Shown here in pieces: positions 41,901 through 49,497 of a stretch of 64,000 nucleotides of DNA. Both the position numbers and the translations under genes were made by a program. Origin of the DNA: Huintestinicola sp050874005 (GTDB taxonomy: Bacteria; Bacillota; Clostridia; Oscillospirales; Ruminococcaceae). Below the pieces are notes generated by a model, which saw only the letters and a program-made list of their open reading frames with translations, was not told where the DNA came from and made no database searches. Location of the stretch: contig NZ_JBNMJV010000002.1 of the NCBI RefSeq assembly GCF_050874005.1, forward strand, positions 85,478-149,477. Reading direction: 5' to 3'. Each line of letters begins with the position of its first letter. Positions within the stretch are counted from its first letter, which is position 1.

Positions 41901-41991
41901 GGTTGAAAATCAAAGATTTTCAACCCGAGTTTTGTTTTTCGGACTGCCGTCCGAAATTTTCTGACGAAAACCACAAAACTCTCAAGAAAGG
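41901..41991 (+). repeat. dispersed leader repeat, long copy R2
   Basis: A perfect hairpin GGTTGAAAATC-AAA-GATTTTCAACC is followed by GAGTTTTGT, an inner hairpin TTTCGGAC/GTCCGAAA, ACAAAACTC and the ribosome site region TCAAGAAAGGAT. It fills the gap between the repressor and receptor genes and aligns with R3 at 63692-63780. Confidence 0.65.
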
Positions 41992-42002
41992 ATCGTAGTA
42001 TA

Positions 42003-43946
42003 ATGGAAAGCATTTTCAGAACAATACTTAATATGAGCATTACGGGGGCATATATCGCCGCCGCAATTATGGTCATAAGGCTTTTTATGAAAAAGCTGCC
42101 GAAAAAATATTCCTATGCTCTCTGGAGCATTTTAGGCATACGACTGCTCTGCCCCTTTTCCTTTTCGTCGGCGGCAAGCCTTTTTAATCTTATCCGCACC
42201 GAGACAAAAGAGAGCCGTATGACTTATATCCCCGATGATATTGCACATTCCCCATCTCCTGCGGTTACGGTTTCCGTATCCGAGGTTAACGACACCATAA
42301 ATAATTCCCTGCCTGCGCCCGTCCCCGAATACAGCGCAGACCCTATGCAGATAATAATGTCCGTCTGCTCTGTAATATGGCTTATCGGCGTGGCGGCAAT
42401 GCTTATATATACAGCTGTATCATTTATAAAGGTATGGCGGCTTGTAAGGGACAGCGAAAATCTCAGGGACAATATTTATCTCTGCGATAATATCGGCTCG
42501 CCCTTTGTTTTCGGATATATAAGACCGAAGATATATATTCCCAAAGGCGTTTCGGAAAAGGACATAGAATACATTGCCGCCCACGAAAACACTCACATAA
42601 AGCGGGGCGACCACATCATCAAGCTTCTGGCAACTGCGGCTCTGAGCATTCATTGGTTCAATCCAATGGTGTGGCTGTCTTACAGGCTTATGTCAAAGGA
42701 TATGGAGCTTTCCTGCGACGAAAGGGCGGTAAGAAGCTTTGAGGGAGACGTAAGGCGGGAATACGCAAATGCACTTCTGAATATGTCTCTGCGGCAGAAC
42801 AGGCTTTACGGTCTGCTCGGGTTCGGGGAGACGGGTATCAAGTCAAGGATAAAGGGCGTTCTGAGCCTTAAAAAGCCTACGGTCATTGCAACAATATCCG
42901 CTGTGATACTTCTTGCCGCTGCGGCGGTCTGCCTGCTTACGAATGCGAAAAAATCGGGAATTACTCTTGAAAATAATGCAGGCTCATATTCTGTGGCGGC
43001 GATAACCTATAATGGTGAAACCGAGACAAAGCTTTCCGACGGTGTATATATACAAAAGGTGATAGACAATATAAACGGAGCAAGGCTTAAAAAAATACGT
43101 GAAAGCGATCTGCCCGACACTTCGGGCGGCATATATCTTGACTACGCTTTCAGAATGTACAAAAGCTCAGACTTCACGGGAGAATATGACAGCCTTACCG
43201 TATGCCGCTTGGGAGATGTATTTTATGCGGTCTATGAGTCGGAGGGCAGTACGGAATATTATAAGATGTCGGAGGAGTGCTATAATGAGCTTTGCGGACT
43301 GCTCTCAGATGCGCCCGGGAATGAGGAACTTGAACGACAGCTTGAGCTGGAGACTAAACGGCAGCGTGAACGAGAAGAGCTTGAACATCAGCGTGAACAG
43401 GAGATTGAACGTCAGCGTGAACAGGAGACTGAACGGCAGCGTGAACAGGAGACTGAACGGCAGCTTGAACGGCAGCTTGAGCAGCAGCTTGAATTCTGCT
43501 TAAGCTACCTCACCGATTACTGGAATGACCTTATGAAGATAGGCGATTTTGCTCCCGAGGAATACATCTCCGACCACGATATGATCATGTATGCCAATGC
43601 AAAAAAGAAAGTCAATGAAGACACTTTTGGACGTGGGGTAAAATCGCTTGAAGCAAAAAGCAGCATTGGAAAGGTCCGCAGCGGAATAACCTACGAGGGA
43701 AGAGTATGGCTTTCATTTACATACGATTTAGAGCCTACCCTTGAGGACGGAAGCACAGACAATGAACACTATAACTGCTATACCGTTTATTTCGAGCTTG
43801 AAGGCTCGGGAGATGATATGAAAGTTTACCGTCAATATGATATGTGGGGTGCGTGGCTTGAAGAATTGGGAATTGAAGGAATATATGATGAACCTTCCGA
43901 CCTGCAATATGTTGATATTATAAAAGCAAGAGAAAATATCAGATAG
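42003..43946 (+). CDS. M56 (BlaR1/MecR1-type) membrane metalloprotease receptor with Glu/Arg/Gln repeat helix
   Basis: A 647-residue receptor. Four membrane helices surround the cytoplasmic zinc-protease domain with AAHENTHIKRGDH near residue 196 and MSKDMELSCDERAV, as in BlaR1. After the last helix (about 297-315) the C-terminal region is extracytoplasmic. It is not a penicillin-binding domain: there is no SxxK sensor box. Residues about 443-498 are a run of ERQ/EHQ repeats expected to form a single long charged helix. The segment after it is unrecognised. The ligand is unknown. The partner is the repressor 106 bp upstream. Confidence 0.86.
   Translation: MESIFRTILNMSITGAYIAAAIMVIRLFMKKLPKKYSYALWSILGIRLLCPFSFSSAASLFNLIRTETKESRMTYIPDDIAHSPSPAVTVSVSEVNDTINNSLPAPVPEYSADPMQIIMSVCSVIWLIGVAAMLIYTAVSFIKVWRLVRDSENLRDNIYLCDNIGSPFVFGYIRPKIYIPKGVSEKDIEYIAAHENTHIKRGDHIIKLLATAALSIHWFNPMVWLSYRLMSKDMELSCDERAVRSFEGDVRREYANALLNMSLRQNRLYGLLGFGETGIKSRIKGVLSLKKPTVIATISAVILLAAAAVCLLTNAKKSGITLENNAGSYSVAAITYNGETETKLSDGVYIQKVIDNINGARLKKIRESDLPDTSGGIYLDYAFRMYKSSDFTGEYDSLTVCRLGDVFYAVYESEGSTEYYKMSEECYNELCGLLSDAPGNEELERQLELETKRQREREELEHQREQEIERQREQETERQREQETERQLERQLEQQLEFCLSYLTDYWNDLMKIGDFAPEEYISDHDMIMYANAKKKVNEDTFGRGVKSLEAKSSIGKVRSGITYEGRVWLSFTYDLEPTLEDGSTDNEHYNCYTVYFELEGSGDDMKVYRQYDMWGAWLEELGIEGIYDEPSDLQYVDIIKARENIR
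43330..43495. repeat. imperfect tandem repeats coding for a charged helix
   Basis: Units close to CGTGAACAGGAGACTGAACG (24-bp and shorter) repeat several times within the M56 receptor gene; the 24-bp units around 43405-43460 are almost identical. Confidence 0.85.
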
Positions 43947-43957
43947 CAAATGCAAAA

Positions 43958-43983
43958 GCTCCCCCTGTATTGACAGAGGGAGC
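43958..43983. terminator. bidirectional terminator between the M56 and amt genes
   Basis: Stem GCTCCCCCTGT/ACAGAGGGAGC (43958-43968, 43973-43983), one mismatch, with A-rich left and moderately T-rich right flanks. Confidence 0.75.
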
Positions 43984-43999
43984 AAACTTTTAAGTTTTA

Positions 44000-45745
44000 T
44001 CAGTTTTCAGCGTCCTGAAGAGCGTCATAGCCATTCTCGCCTGTTCTTACTCTTACAACGTCCTCAACATCGTAAACGAATATCTTACCGTCTCCGATAT
44101 GACCGCTGTAGAGAGCCTTTCTTGCGGCTTCAACGACTGTTTCAACGGGAACCTTGCAGATAACTACCTCGACCTTGATCTTAGGCAGGAGCGTGGTCTC
44201 GATGGGAACACCACGATACATTTCGCCTGCACCCTTCTGAGTGCCGCAGCCAAGGATATTGGTTACTGTAAAGCCTGTTACACCAACATCGCTGAGAGCA
44301 TTCTTGAGGTCATCAAACTTGCCCTGCTTGCAGACGATGGAAACCTTGGTGTATTTGTTCTTTGCGTTGGGATCTCTCTCGATATGAGGACGGTTCTCCA
44401 CAACGGGAACAGCCGCTGCAACGGGAGCAGGATCCTCAACTGTAGACTTGCCTGTGAAGATGGAGATGGACGAGTTAGCAGGCATAAAGTCTGCATATGC
44501 GGAAGGAAGACCGTGCTCTGTGATATCGAGACCTCTTGTCTCCTCCTCTGCGGAAGCTCTGAGACCGATAGTGGACTTGATGATGATGAAAGTAATTGTA
44601 ATGGTAACTGCTGTCCAAGCTGCAACCGATACAACACCAAGTGCCTGGAGACCGAGAAGTCCAAATCCGCCGCCGTAGAACAGACCATTCATTGTGCACT
44701 CGGGAGCAGTTTCTGTTGCGAAAAGACCAACTGCAAGAGTACCCCAGATACCGTTCATCATATGTACGGCAACCGCACCAACGGGGTCATCAATGTGGAG
44801 AACGTGGTCAAGGAGCCATACGCCGAATACTACTAAGAGACCCGAAACAACGCCGACCATTGCAGCACCGAAGCAGTCCATTACATCACAGCCTGCTGTG
44901 ATACCAACAAGACCTGCAAGAGAAGCGTTAAGGCACATTGAAACATCGGGCTTGCCATATTTTAACCAAGTAAAGATCATACATACAACTGTTGCAACTG
45001 CGGGAGCTACTGTTGTTGTAAGGAAGATGGAGCCGAGCTGAGAACCTGTGGTTGCTGCTGCGCCGTTGAAGCCGTACCAGCCGAACCAGAGAATAAAGCA
45101 GCCGAGAGCACCTATTGTAAGTGAATGTCCGGGGATAGCGTTTACCTTTGTAACCTTGCCGTCCTTGTCGGTAACGAATTTACCGATTCTCGGGCCAAGG
45201 ATCTTTGCGCCGATGAGAGCGGAGATACCGCCGACCATATGAATTGCACAGGAGCCTGCGAAATCGTGGAAGCCAAGCTGTGCGAGCCAGCCGCCGCCCC
45301 ATATCCAATGTGCTTCAATGGGATAAATCAGACCGCTGATAACTGCTGAATAGATGCAGTAGGAAAGGAACTTGGTTCTTTCAGCCATTGCACCCGAAAC
45401 GATAGTCGCTGTGGTCGCACAGAACACAAGGTTGAAAACGAAATTGGACCAGTCGAAATTTTCATAGCTTGTGAAAATATCGAAGCCGGGCTTTCCGATA
45501 AGACCCATATAGTCTTCACCGAGGAGAAGACTGAAGCCTATCGCAATAAACATTACCGTACCGATACAGAAATCCATCAGGTTTTTCATTATGATGTTTC
45601 CTGCGTTCTTGGCTCTTGTGAAGCCCGTTTCTACCATTGCGAAGCCTGCCTGCATAAAGAATACCAATGCAGCGCCGATGAGGAACCAGATACCGAACAC
45701 TTCGCCCAGAACGGACTCCTGAACGGTCATAAGTTCTTCTGTCAT
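44000..45745 (-). CDS. amt: ammonium transporter fused to a PII (GlnB/GlnK) domain
   Basis: A 581-residue fusion. Residues about 1-415 are an 11-helix Amt channel: ETGFTRAKNAGNIIMKNL, the SGAMAERTKF segment, DFAGSCAIHMVGG with the first pore His and VAVHMMNGIWG with the second. After a linker, residues about 470-581 form a complete PII domain (KVSIVCKQGKFDDLKNAL, GDGKIFVYDVEDVVRVRTGE). In the T-loop (GEMYRGVPIETT) the uridylylated Tyr of GlnB is Ile. The fused PII probably gates the channel according to 2-oxoglutarate and ATP/ADP. ATG 45745 has GGAGGGTGA before it, so longer in-frame starts are rejected. Confidence 0.93.
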   Translation of the reverse strand: MTEELMTVQESVLGEVFGIWFLIGAALVFFMQAGFAMVETGFTRAKNAGNIIMKNLMDFCIGTVMFIAIGFSLLLGEDYMGLIGKPGFDIFTSYENFDWSNFVFNLVFCATTATIVSGAMAERTKFLSYCIYSAVISGLIYPIEAHWIWGGGWLAQLGFHDFAGSCAIHMVGGISALIGAKILGPRIGKFVTDKDGKVTKVNAIPGHSLTIGALGCFILWFGWYGFNGAAATTGSQLGSIFLTTTVAPAVATVVCMIFTWLKYGKPDVSMCLNASLAGLVGITAGCDVMDCFGAAMVGVVSGLLVVFGVWLLDHVLHIDDPVGAVAVHMMNGIWGTLAVGLFATETAPECTMNGLFYGGGFGLLGLQALGVVSVAAWTAVTITITFIIIKSTIGLRASAEEETRGLDITEHGLPSAYADFMPANSSISIFTGKSTVEDPAPVAAAVPVVENRPHIERDPNAKNKYTKVSIVCKQGKFDDLKNALSDVGVTGFTVTNILGCGTQKGAGEMYRGVPIETTLLPKIKVEVVICKVPVETVVEAARKALYSGHIGDGKIFVYDVEDVVRVRTGENGYDALQDAEN

Positions 45746-45774
45746 AAAAATCACCCTCCATTTTTTAAAACAAA

Positions 45775-45834
45775 AACGGCGATATAAAAAATGCAATTCC
45801 CTGAGATTGCTCTTGCATTTTTTACAGCGCCGTT
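45775..45834 (-). promoter_or_regulatory. terminator-like attenuator in the amt leader
   Basis: On the minus strand AACGGCG (45834-45828) pairs with CGCCGTT (45781-45775), and AAAAAATGCAA with TTGCATTTTTT inside it. TTTTGTTTT follows. It lies between the promoter and the ribosome site. An upstream arm ACAGC-AACGGC-GCTGT would compete with the outer stem and has a six-base loop with A1 and G4, as in ANTAR-type antiterminators. The competing fold is inferred. Confidence 0.5.
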
Positions 45835-45854
45835 GCTGTTTTTTCTATGGTTTA

Positions 45855-45883
45855 ATTATACATTGTTATTTACCGTTTGTCAA
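45855..45883 (-). promoter_or_regulatory. promoter of amt
   Basis: Minus strand: TTGACA (45883-45878), 17-bp spacer, TATAAT (45860-45855); both hexamers are consensus. The leader is about 100 bases. Confidence 0.8.
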
Positions 45884-46066
45884 GGGCTTTTTGAAAATTT
45901 ATGCAATAAATCATATTTGTTCCTGCATTTTATATCTGCTATTATTGCATTTTCACACTTTTATGATATTTTATGAATTTTGTATTTTGATAAATTGCAT
46001 ATTTTGAAGTCTTTTCCTGCAGATCCGCATAAATGTGCTTGATATAGTCTTGGTTGCAAGCAAAAT

Positions 46067-46099
46067 AAAACTGCCCTGCATTTTTAGCAGAGCAGTTTT
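46067..46099 (-). terminator. terminator of tcdA
   Basis: Stem AAAACTGCCCTGC (46067-46079) with GCAGAGCAGTTTT (46087-46099), one mismatch; on the minus strand a TTTTATTTTG tail follows. Confidence 0.75.
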
Positions 46100-46131
46100 A
46101 TACTATTACGGCATTTATCAAATTTCACCTG

Positions 46132-46863
46132 TTATTTCTTAATACCCGCAATATCCTTAATGACCTCCCCCGCAATAATAAGCCCCACCACCGAGGGTAC
46201 AAAAGCCACCGACCCGGGTATCATTCTCTTTTTGCAGTCCTCTTCCTCACAGTCGGAAGTTCCGTTGGGTGTAACGGGAATTTCCTTTGAATAAACCACC
46301 TTGAGGTGCTTTATCCCTCTGCGGCGAAGTTCATATCTCATAACCTTTGCAAGGGGACATACGGAGGTCTTGTAAATATCCGCCACCTCAAAAGCTGTGG
46401 GATCAAGCTTGTTGCCTGCACCCATAGAGCTGATGATAGGCGTGCCGCACCTGTCCGCATTCATCACAAGTTCAATTTTACCAGAAACGGTATCAATGGC
46501 GTCCACCACATAATCAAACTCCGTAAAATCAAACTCTCCTGCAGTCTCGGGAGTGTAGAAAACAGGGCGCTTCACCACTTTGCATTCGGGAGCAATATCC
46601 TTGATGCGAGCCTCGGCAGCGTCGGTCTTGAGCATTCCTACGGTGCTTTGCAGGGCTATTATCTGCCTGTTCAGATTTGTAAGGCTCACCCTGTCGCTGT
46701 CAATAAGGTCAATTGCTCCCACTCCGCTTCGTGCAAGGGCTTCGACCACATATCCGCCCACTCCCCCTACACCGAACACAGCCACACGTGAATTTTTCAG
46801 CCTGTCCATAGCTTTGCCGCCCAGCAGCAGCTCCGTCCTTGAAAATTCATTCAGCATTTTCAT
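46132..46863 (-). CDS. tcdA: tRNA threonylcarbamoyladenosine dehydratase (ThiF/MoeB family)
   Basis: A 243-residue E1-like enzyme that cyclises t6A to ct6A at position 37 of ANN-decoding tRNAs. Motifs are VAVFGVGGVGGYVVEALARSG (ATP), the DSDRVSLTNLNRQ segment with the adenylate-binding Asp and Arg, DAIDTVSGKIELV and the C-terminal PSVVGLIIAGEVI. The start is either 46863 or the ATG at 46857, which has better spacing from GAGGA. It has its own promoter and terminator. Confidence 0.9.
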   Translation of the reverse strand: MKMLNEFSRTELLLGGKAMDRLKNSRVAVFGVGGVGGYVVEALARSGVGAIDLIDSDRVSLTNLNRQIIALQSTVGMLKTDAAEARIKDIAPECKVVKRPVFYTPETAGEFDFTEFDYVVDAIDTVSGKIELVMNADRCGTPIISSMGAGNKLDPTAFEVADIYKTSVCPLAKVMRYELRRRGIKHLKVVYSKEIPVTPNGTSDCEEEDCKKRMIPGSVAFVPSVVGLIIAGEVIKDIAGIKK

Positions 46864-46893
46864 TCGTCCTCTTTCTTTGATTTACTTTAATAT

Positions 46894-46923
46894 AGTATAT
46901 CATTCTTTTCAGAACTTTGTCAA
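46894..46923 (-). promoter_or_regulatory. promoter of tcdA
   Basis: Minus strand: TTGACA (46923-46918), 18-bp spacer, TATACT (46899-46894), about 35 bp before the start codon. Confidence 0.65.
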
Positions 46924-47067
46924 TGTTTTATAATGTCCTCTTGCATTTTATAAAAGAAAATATGTAACATACGCCTTTTCTATCAGCAATATGCACAAAA
47001 GCAATGTATAAATAATAACTTTTATAACAAATATTTGTATTACGTTTAAAATTTATTAAAAAGGCTC

Positions 47068-47096
47068 TTGACAAAAAGGAATAAATAGGTTAGAAT
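47068..47096 (+). promoter_or_regulatory. promoter of the SigH-like gene
   Basis: TTGACA (47068-47073), 17-bp spacer, TAGAAT (47091-47096), about 60 bp before the ATG. Confidence 0.75.
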
Positions 47097-47156
47097 AAGA
47101 AAAAGCAAAGGTTATACCCTTTTGCTGTCAATGTGTTTTTTCACGGGGGCAATGCT

Positions 47157-47765
47157 ATGACTGCTGACCGCAGCGATAATAACGATAATCTGTGCGGCGC
47201 AGAACGATGCGATGTGCTGTCCGAGCGCTCCGACGAGGAGCTGGTAATGCTCTGCCGTGAAAACAAGCTTTGCGTTTCCTGTTACAGCGAGCTTGTCTAC
47301 CGCTATTTTCCTCTTGTAAAGAGCAAAGCGGCGGCAATATGTCCCGATCCTTCCGCCTATGACGATTTTATTCAGGAGGGTATGCTCGGGCTGCTGAGCG
47401 CAGTCAGAAGCTTCAAGGACGATAAAAGCTCAAAATTTTCCTCATATGCCTACACCTGCGTTGTGAACCGTATGAAGACTGCGGCGGCAAAGCTGAGAGG
47501 TCAGCAATTTGCCGAGGATAACAGCGACAGCGAAGAACCTGCAAGCTCTCTCACTCCCGAAAGCATCATCATTCAGAGGGAGATCTTCAAGGAGCTTGAA
47601 AACACATTATCTCCTATGGAAAAGCGCTGCTTTCTCCTTCACCTCTCGGGGCTGTCCTTTGAGGAGATCGGAGCAAGGCTCGGGATTTCGGAAAGATCCG
47701 CAAAAAATGCCGAAAGCCGTGCAGGAGCAAAGCTTCGTGGGAAGCTCGTCGGAAACGACGGATAA
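47157..47765 (+). CDS. SigH-like sigma-70 family RNA polymerase sigma factor
   Basis: A 202-residue sigma factor. Region 2 reads DDFIQEGMLGLLSAVRSFKDDKSSKFSSYAYTCVVNRM, with the core-binding and -10 recognition helices. Region 4 (LSPMEKRCFLLHLSGLSFEEIGARLGISERSAKNAESRAGAKL) has the -35 recognition helix-turn-helix. Layout and length resemble Bacillus SigH, the early stationary-phase/sporulation factor, with a more divergent N-terminus. ATG 47157 with GGGGG before it is preferred over an upstream in-frame start. A zinc-ribbon protein gene follows. Confidence 0.85.
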   Translation: MTADRSDNNDNLCGAERCDVLSERSDEELVMLCRENKLCVSCYSELVYRYFPLVKSKAAAICPDPSAYDDFIQEGMLGLLSAVRSFKDDKSSKFSSYAYTCVVNRMKTAAAKLRGQQFAEDNSDSEEPASSLTPESIIIQREIFKELENTLSPMEKRCFLLHLSGLSFEEIGARLGISERSAKNAESRAGAKLRGKLVGNDG

Positions 47766-47801
47766 TTTACGTGCATTTGAGCAATGCTCATCTGTATATA
47801 T

Positions 47802-47872
47802 GCGGCCAAGTAGCTTAATCATTCAGAGCGTTGTTTATCAAAGGTGTCGGTGCGAGTCCGTCCTCAGGTCCA
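47802..47872 (+). other. tRNA-like sequence, non-canonical
   Basis: A 71-base stretch that looks like a tRNA in places. A D-arm-like part TAGCTTAATCATTCAGAGCG has a GCTT/GAGC stem. A T-loop-like part CGGTGCGAGTCCG resembles GGTTCGAGTCC, and the end is TCCA. The acceptor ends do not pair, the D-loop GG is absent and no proper anticodon stem forms. It may be a degenerate tRNA or chance likeness. It lies between the sigma factor and zinc-ribbon genes. Confidence 0.25.
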
Positions 47873-47903
47873 ATCAAAATTTATTTAAGCGAGGGAAATT
47901 AAA

Positions 47904-48179
47904 ATGTACGAAGACAAGACATTAGTATGCAAGGAATGCGGCCAGGAGTTCGTATTCACTGCAGGCGAGCAGGAATTTTACGCTGAAAAGGGCTTTGAGA
48001 ACGAGCCTCAGAGATGTAAGAGCTGCCGCAGCGCACGCAAGAACGGCGCAAAGGGTGAAAGAGAGATGTTCGAGGCTACCTGCGCTTCCTGCGGAGGAGT
48101 AGCAAGAGTTCCTTTCAGACCCAGAGAAGATCGTCCCGTTTACTGCAGCGAGTGCTTCGCTAAGATGAAGGAAGAATAA
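47904..48179 (+). CDS. zinc-ribbon protein
   Basis: A 91-residue protein with two zinc-ribbon units. The first (residues about 9-45) has CKECGQEF and CKSCRSARK and contains the FTAGEQEFYAEKGFENEPQRC segment characteristic of the clostridial probable zinc-binding domain. The second (about 62-88) has CASCGG and CSECFAKM. It is followed by a strong terminator. Such small proteins are widespread and highly expressed, but their function is unknown. GAGGG precedes the ATG. Confidence 0.85.
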   Translation: MYEDKTLVCKECGQEFVFTAGEQEFYAEKGFENEPQRCKSCRSARKNGAKGEREMFEATCASCGGVARVPFRPREDRPVYCSECFAKMKEE

Positions 48180-48207
48180 TTCCGGAGGACTTTATTTGTG
48201 AGTCTTG

Positions 48208-48246
48208 CCCGATTTGCCGTCTTGTGGCGGCAGGTCGGGTTTTTTG
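48208..48246 (+). terminator. rho-independent terminator after the zinc-ribbon gene
   Basis: Stem CCCGATTTGCCG (48208-48219) with CGGCAGGTCGGG (48228-48239), two internal wobbles or mismatches, then six or more T. Confidence 0.88.
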
Positions 48247-48271
48247 TTTTGATTTTTATCTTTCAAAACTA

Positions 48272-48300
48272 TTGACAATGAGGAAAAAATATTTTATAAT
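48272..48300 (+). promoter_or_regulatory. promoter of the LRR lipoprotein gene
   Basis: TTGACA (48272-48277), 17-bp spacer, TATAAT (48295-48300): both hexamers are consensus, about 60 bp before the GTG start. Confidence 0.8.
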
Positions 48301-48360
48301 AAACTTGTATAGGTGTCTGCTTATATCTGGAATTATCAAGTGAGAAAGGCGGTGCTCCGG

Positions 48361-49401
48361 GTGAAAATACGATATCTTGTTCTGACTGCTCTTACGGTCA
48401 TATCAATGCTTTTCCTTTTCACAGGCTGTTCTGACTCCAACGATGTTTCCGCCGCAGAGGCAGGCAATGCGGAGCTTTCCAAGGACGAGCTTGTGTCCAA
48501 GGTTGACAGCCTTGAAAGTCAGCTTGCCGAGCTTCAGACCGAAGCTGCTCCCACTCTGATACCAAAGTCAAAGCTTGATTATCTGAACGGCTCCGACCTT
48601 CCCGAGGTCAGCGCCGCTGTCAGCGCCAAAGAAAGCGCTATGGCGGATATCCCCGAGACCATCACCATAAAAGGCGTGGAGTATTCCACATCTCTCACAT
48701 CTCTTACTCTGAACAATATGGGGCTTACCAACGAGGATATAGCCGATCTGAAATATATGCTGAACCTCACCGAGCTTCACATTTACCAGAACAACATCAG
48801 CGACCTTACCCCCATAATGGGTCTTACCAATCTCCAGACCCTTTCTCTTTTCAAGAATAACATTTCCGACCTTACTCCAATCGCAGGGCTTACAAATCTC
48901 CGCACTCTTTATCTGAGAGATAACGAGATAAAGGATATTTCGCCCCTGAAAAATCTGGTAAATCTTACCAATCTTGACCTTTCCGACAACGAGATAACGG
49001 ACATTTCCGCTCTCGAGGGTATGAAGGGTATGAAGCTCCTTAAATTAAACGATAATAAGATAAGCGATATATCGCCCCTTGAGGGTATGGTGATGATGGA
49101 TCGTCTCCATCTGCAGAATAATAACATCACCGACATTTTCCCTCTGTGGCGTATGAATGCTGTCACCGAAATATACATAGACGGCAATCAGATAACCGAC
49201 ATCACTCCCCTTGCGGAGCTTAAAACTATGGGCTGGCTCAAGCTTTCCGACAATCCCATCGAAGATCTCAGTCCCGTTTATGAGCTTGACAGTCTTAAAA
49301 AGCTGTACATCATCAACGTTGACCTCAGATACACATCTGATTTCAACGAGTATGAGTATCTGGAAACTCATCTTCCCGACTGTGTTATTGTGACAAATTA
49401 G
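48361..49401 (+). CDS. internalin-type leucine-rich-repeat lipoprotein
   Basis: A 346-residue exported protein. A signal peptide ends in the lipobox LFTGC (Cys near residue 22). A coiled, Ser/Glu-rich spacer follows. Residues about 115-325 hold eight to nine 22-residue repeats of the pattern L-x2-L-x2-N-x-I-x-D-(I/L)-x-P-L, as in internalins. It is probably anchored on the outer face of the membrane and involved in protein binding. The GTG at 48361 is chosen because AAAGGCGG lies eight bases upstream and it gives the signal peptide a proper start; upstream in-frame starts are rejected. Confidence 0.87.
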   Translation: MKIRYLVLTALTVISMLFLFTGCSDSNDVSAAEAGNAELSKDELVSKVDSLESQLAELQTEAAPTLIPKSKLDYLNGSDLPEVSAAVSAKESAMADIPETITIKGVEYSTSLTSLTLNNMGLTNEDIADLKYMLNLTELHIYQNNISDLTPIMGLTNLQTLSLFKNNISDLTPIAGLTNLRTLYLRDNEIKDISPLKNLVNLTNLDLSDNEITDISALEGMKGMKLLKLNDNKISDISPLEGMVMMDRLHLQNNNITDIFPLWRMNAVTEIYIDGNQITDITPLAELKTMGWLKLSDNPIEDLSPVYELDSLKKLYIINVDLRYTSDFNEYEYLETHLPDCVIVTN

Positions 49402-49418
49402 CTTTATGAGATAAAAAT

Positions 49419-49457
49419 GTGACTCTGCCCGCTTTAACAGAGTCACTTGATTTTTTT
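49419..49457 (+). terminator. terminator after the LRR gene
   Basis: Perfect nine-bp stem GTGACTCTG/CAGAGTCAC (49419-49427, 49438-49446) followed by TTGATTTTTTT. The segment TCACTTGATTTTTT is repeated at 49465, suggesting a small duplication. Confidence 0.82.
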
Positions 49458-49497
49458 CAAAATCACTTGATTTTTTCCGAAAGGATGTTATTAGTTT

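Noticed and set aside
41897..42002. A rho-independent terminator separating the repressor and M56 genes
   Set aside because: The hairpin is not followed by a T-run in the right place and is part of a repeat found before other genes; the two genes are most likely cotranscribed.
47802..47872. A functional tRNA gene
   Set aside because: Acceptor ends do not pair, the D-loop GG is missing and no seven-base anticodon loop on a five-bp stem can be formed.
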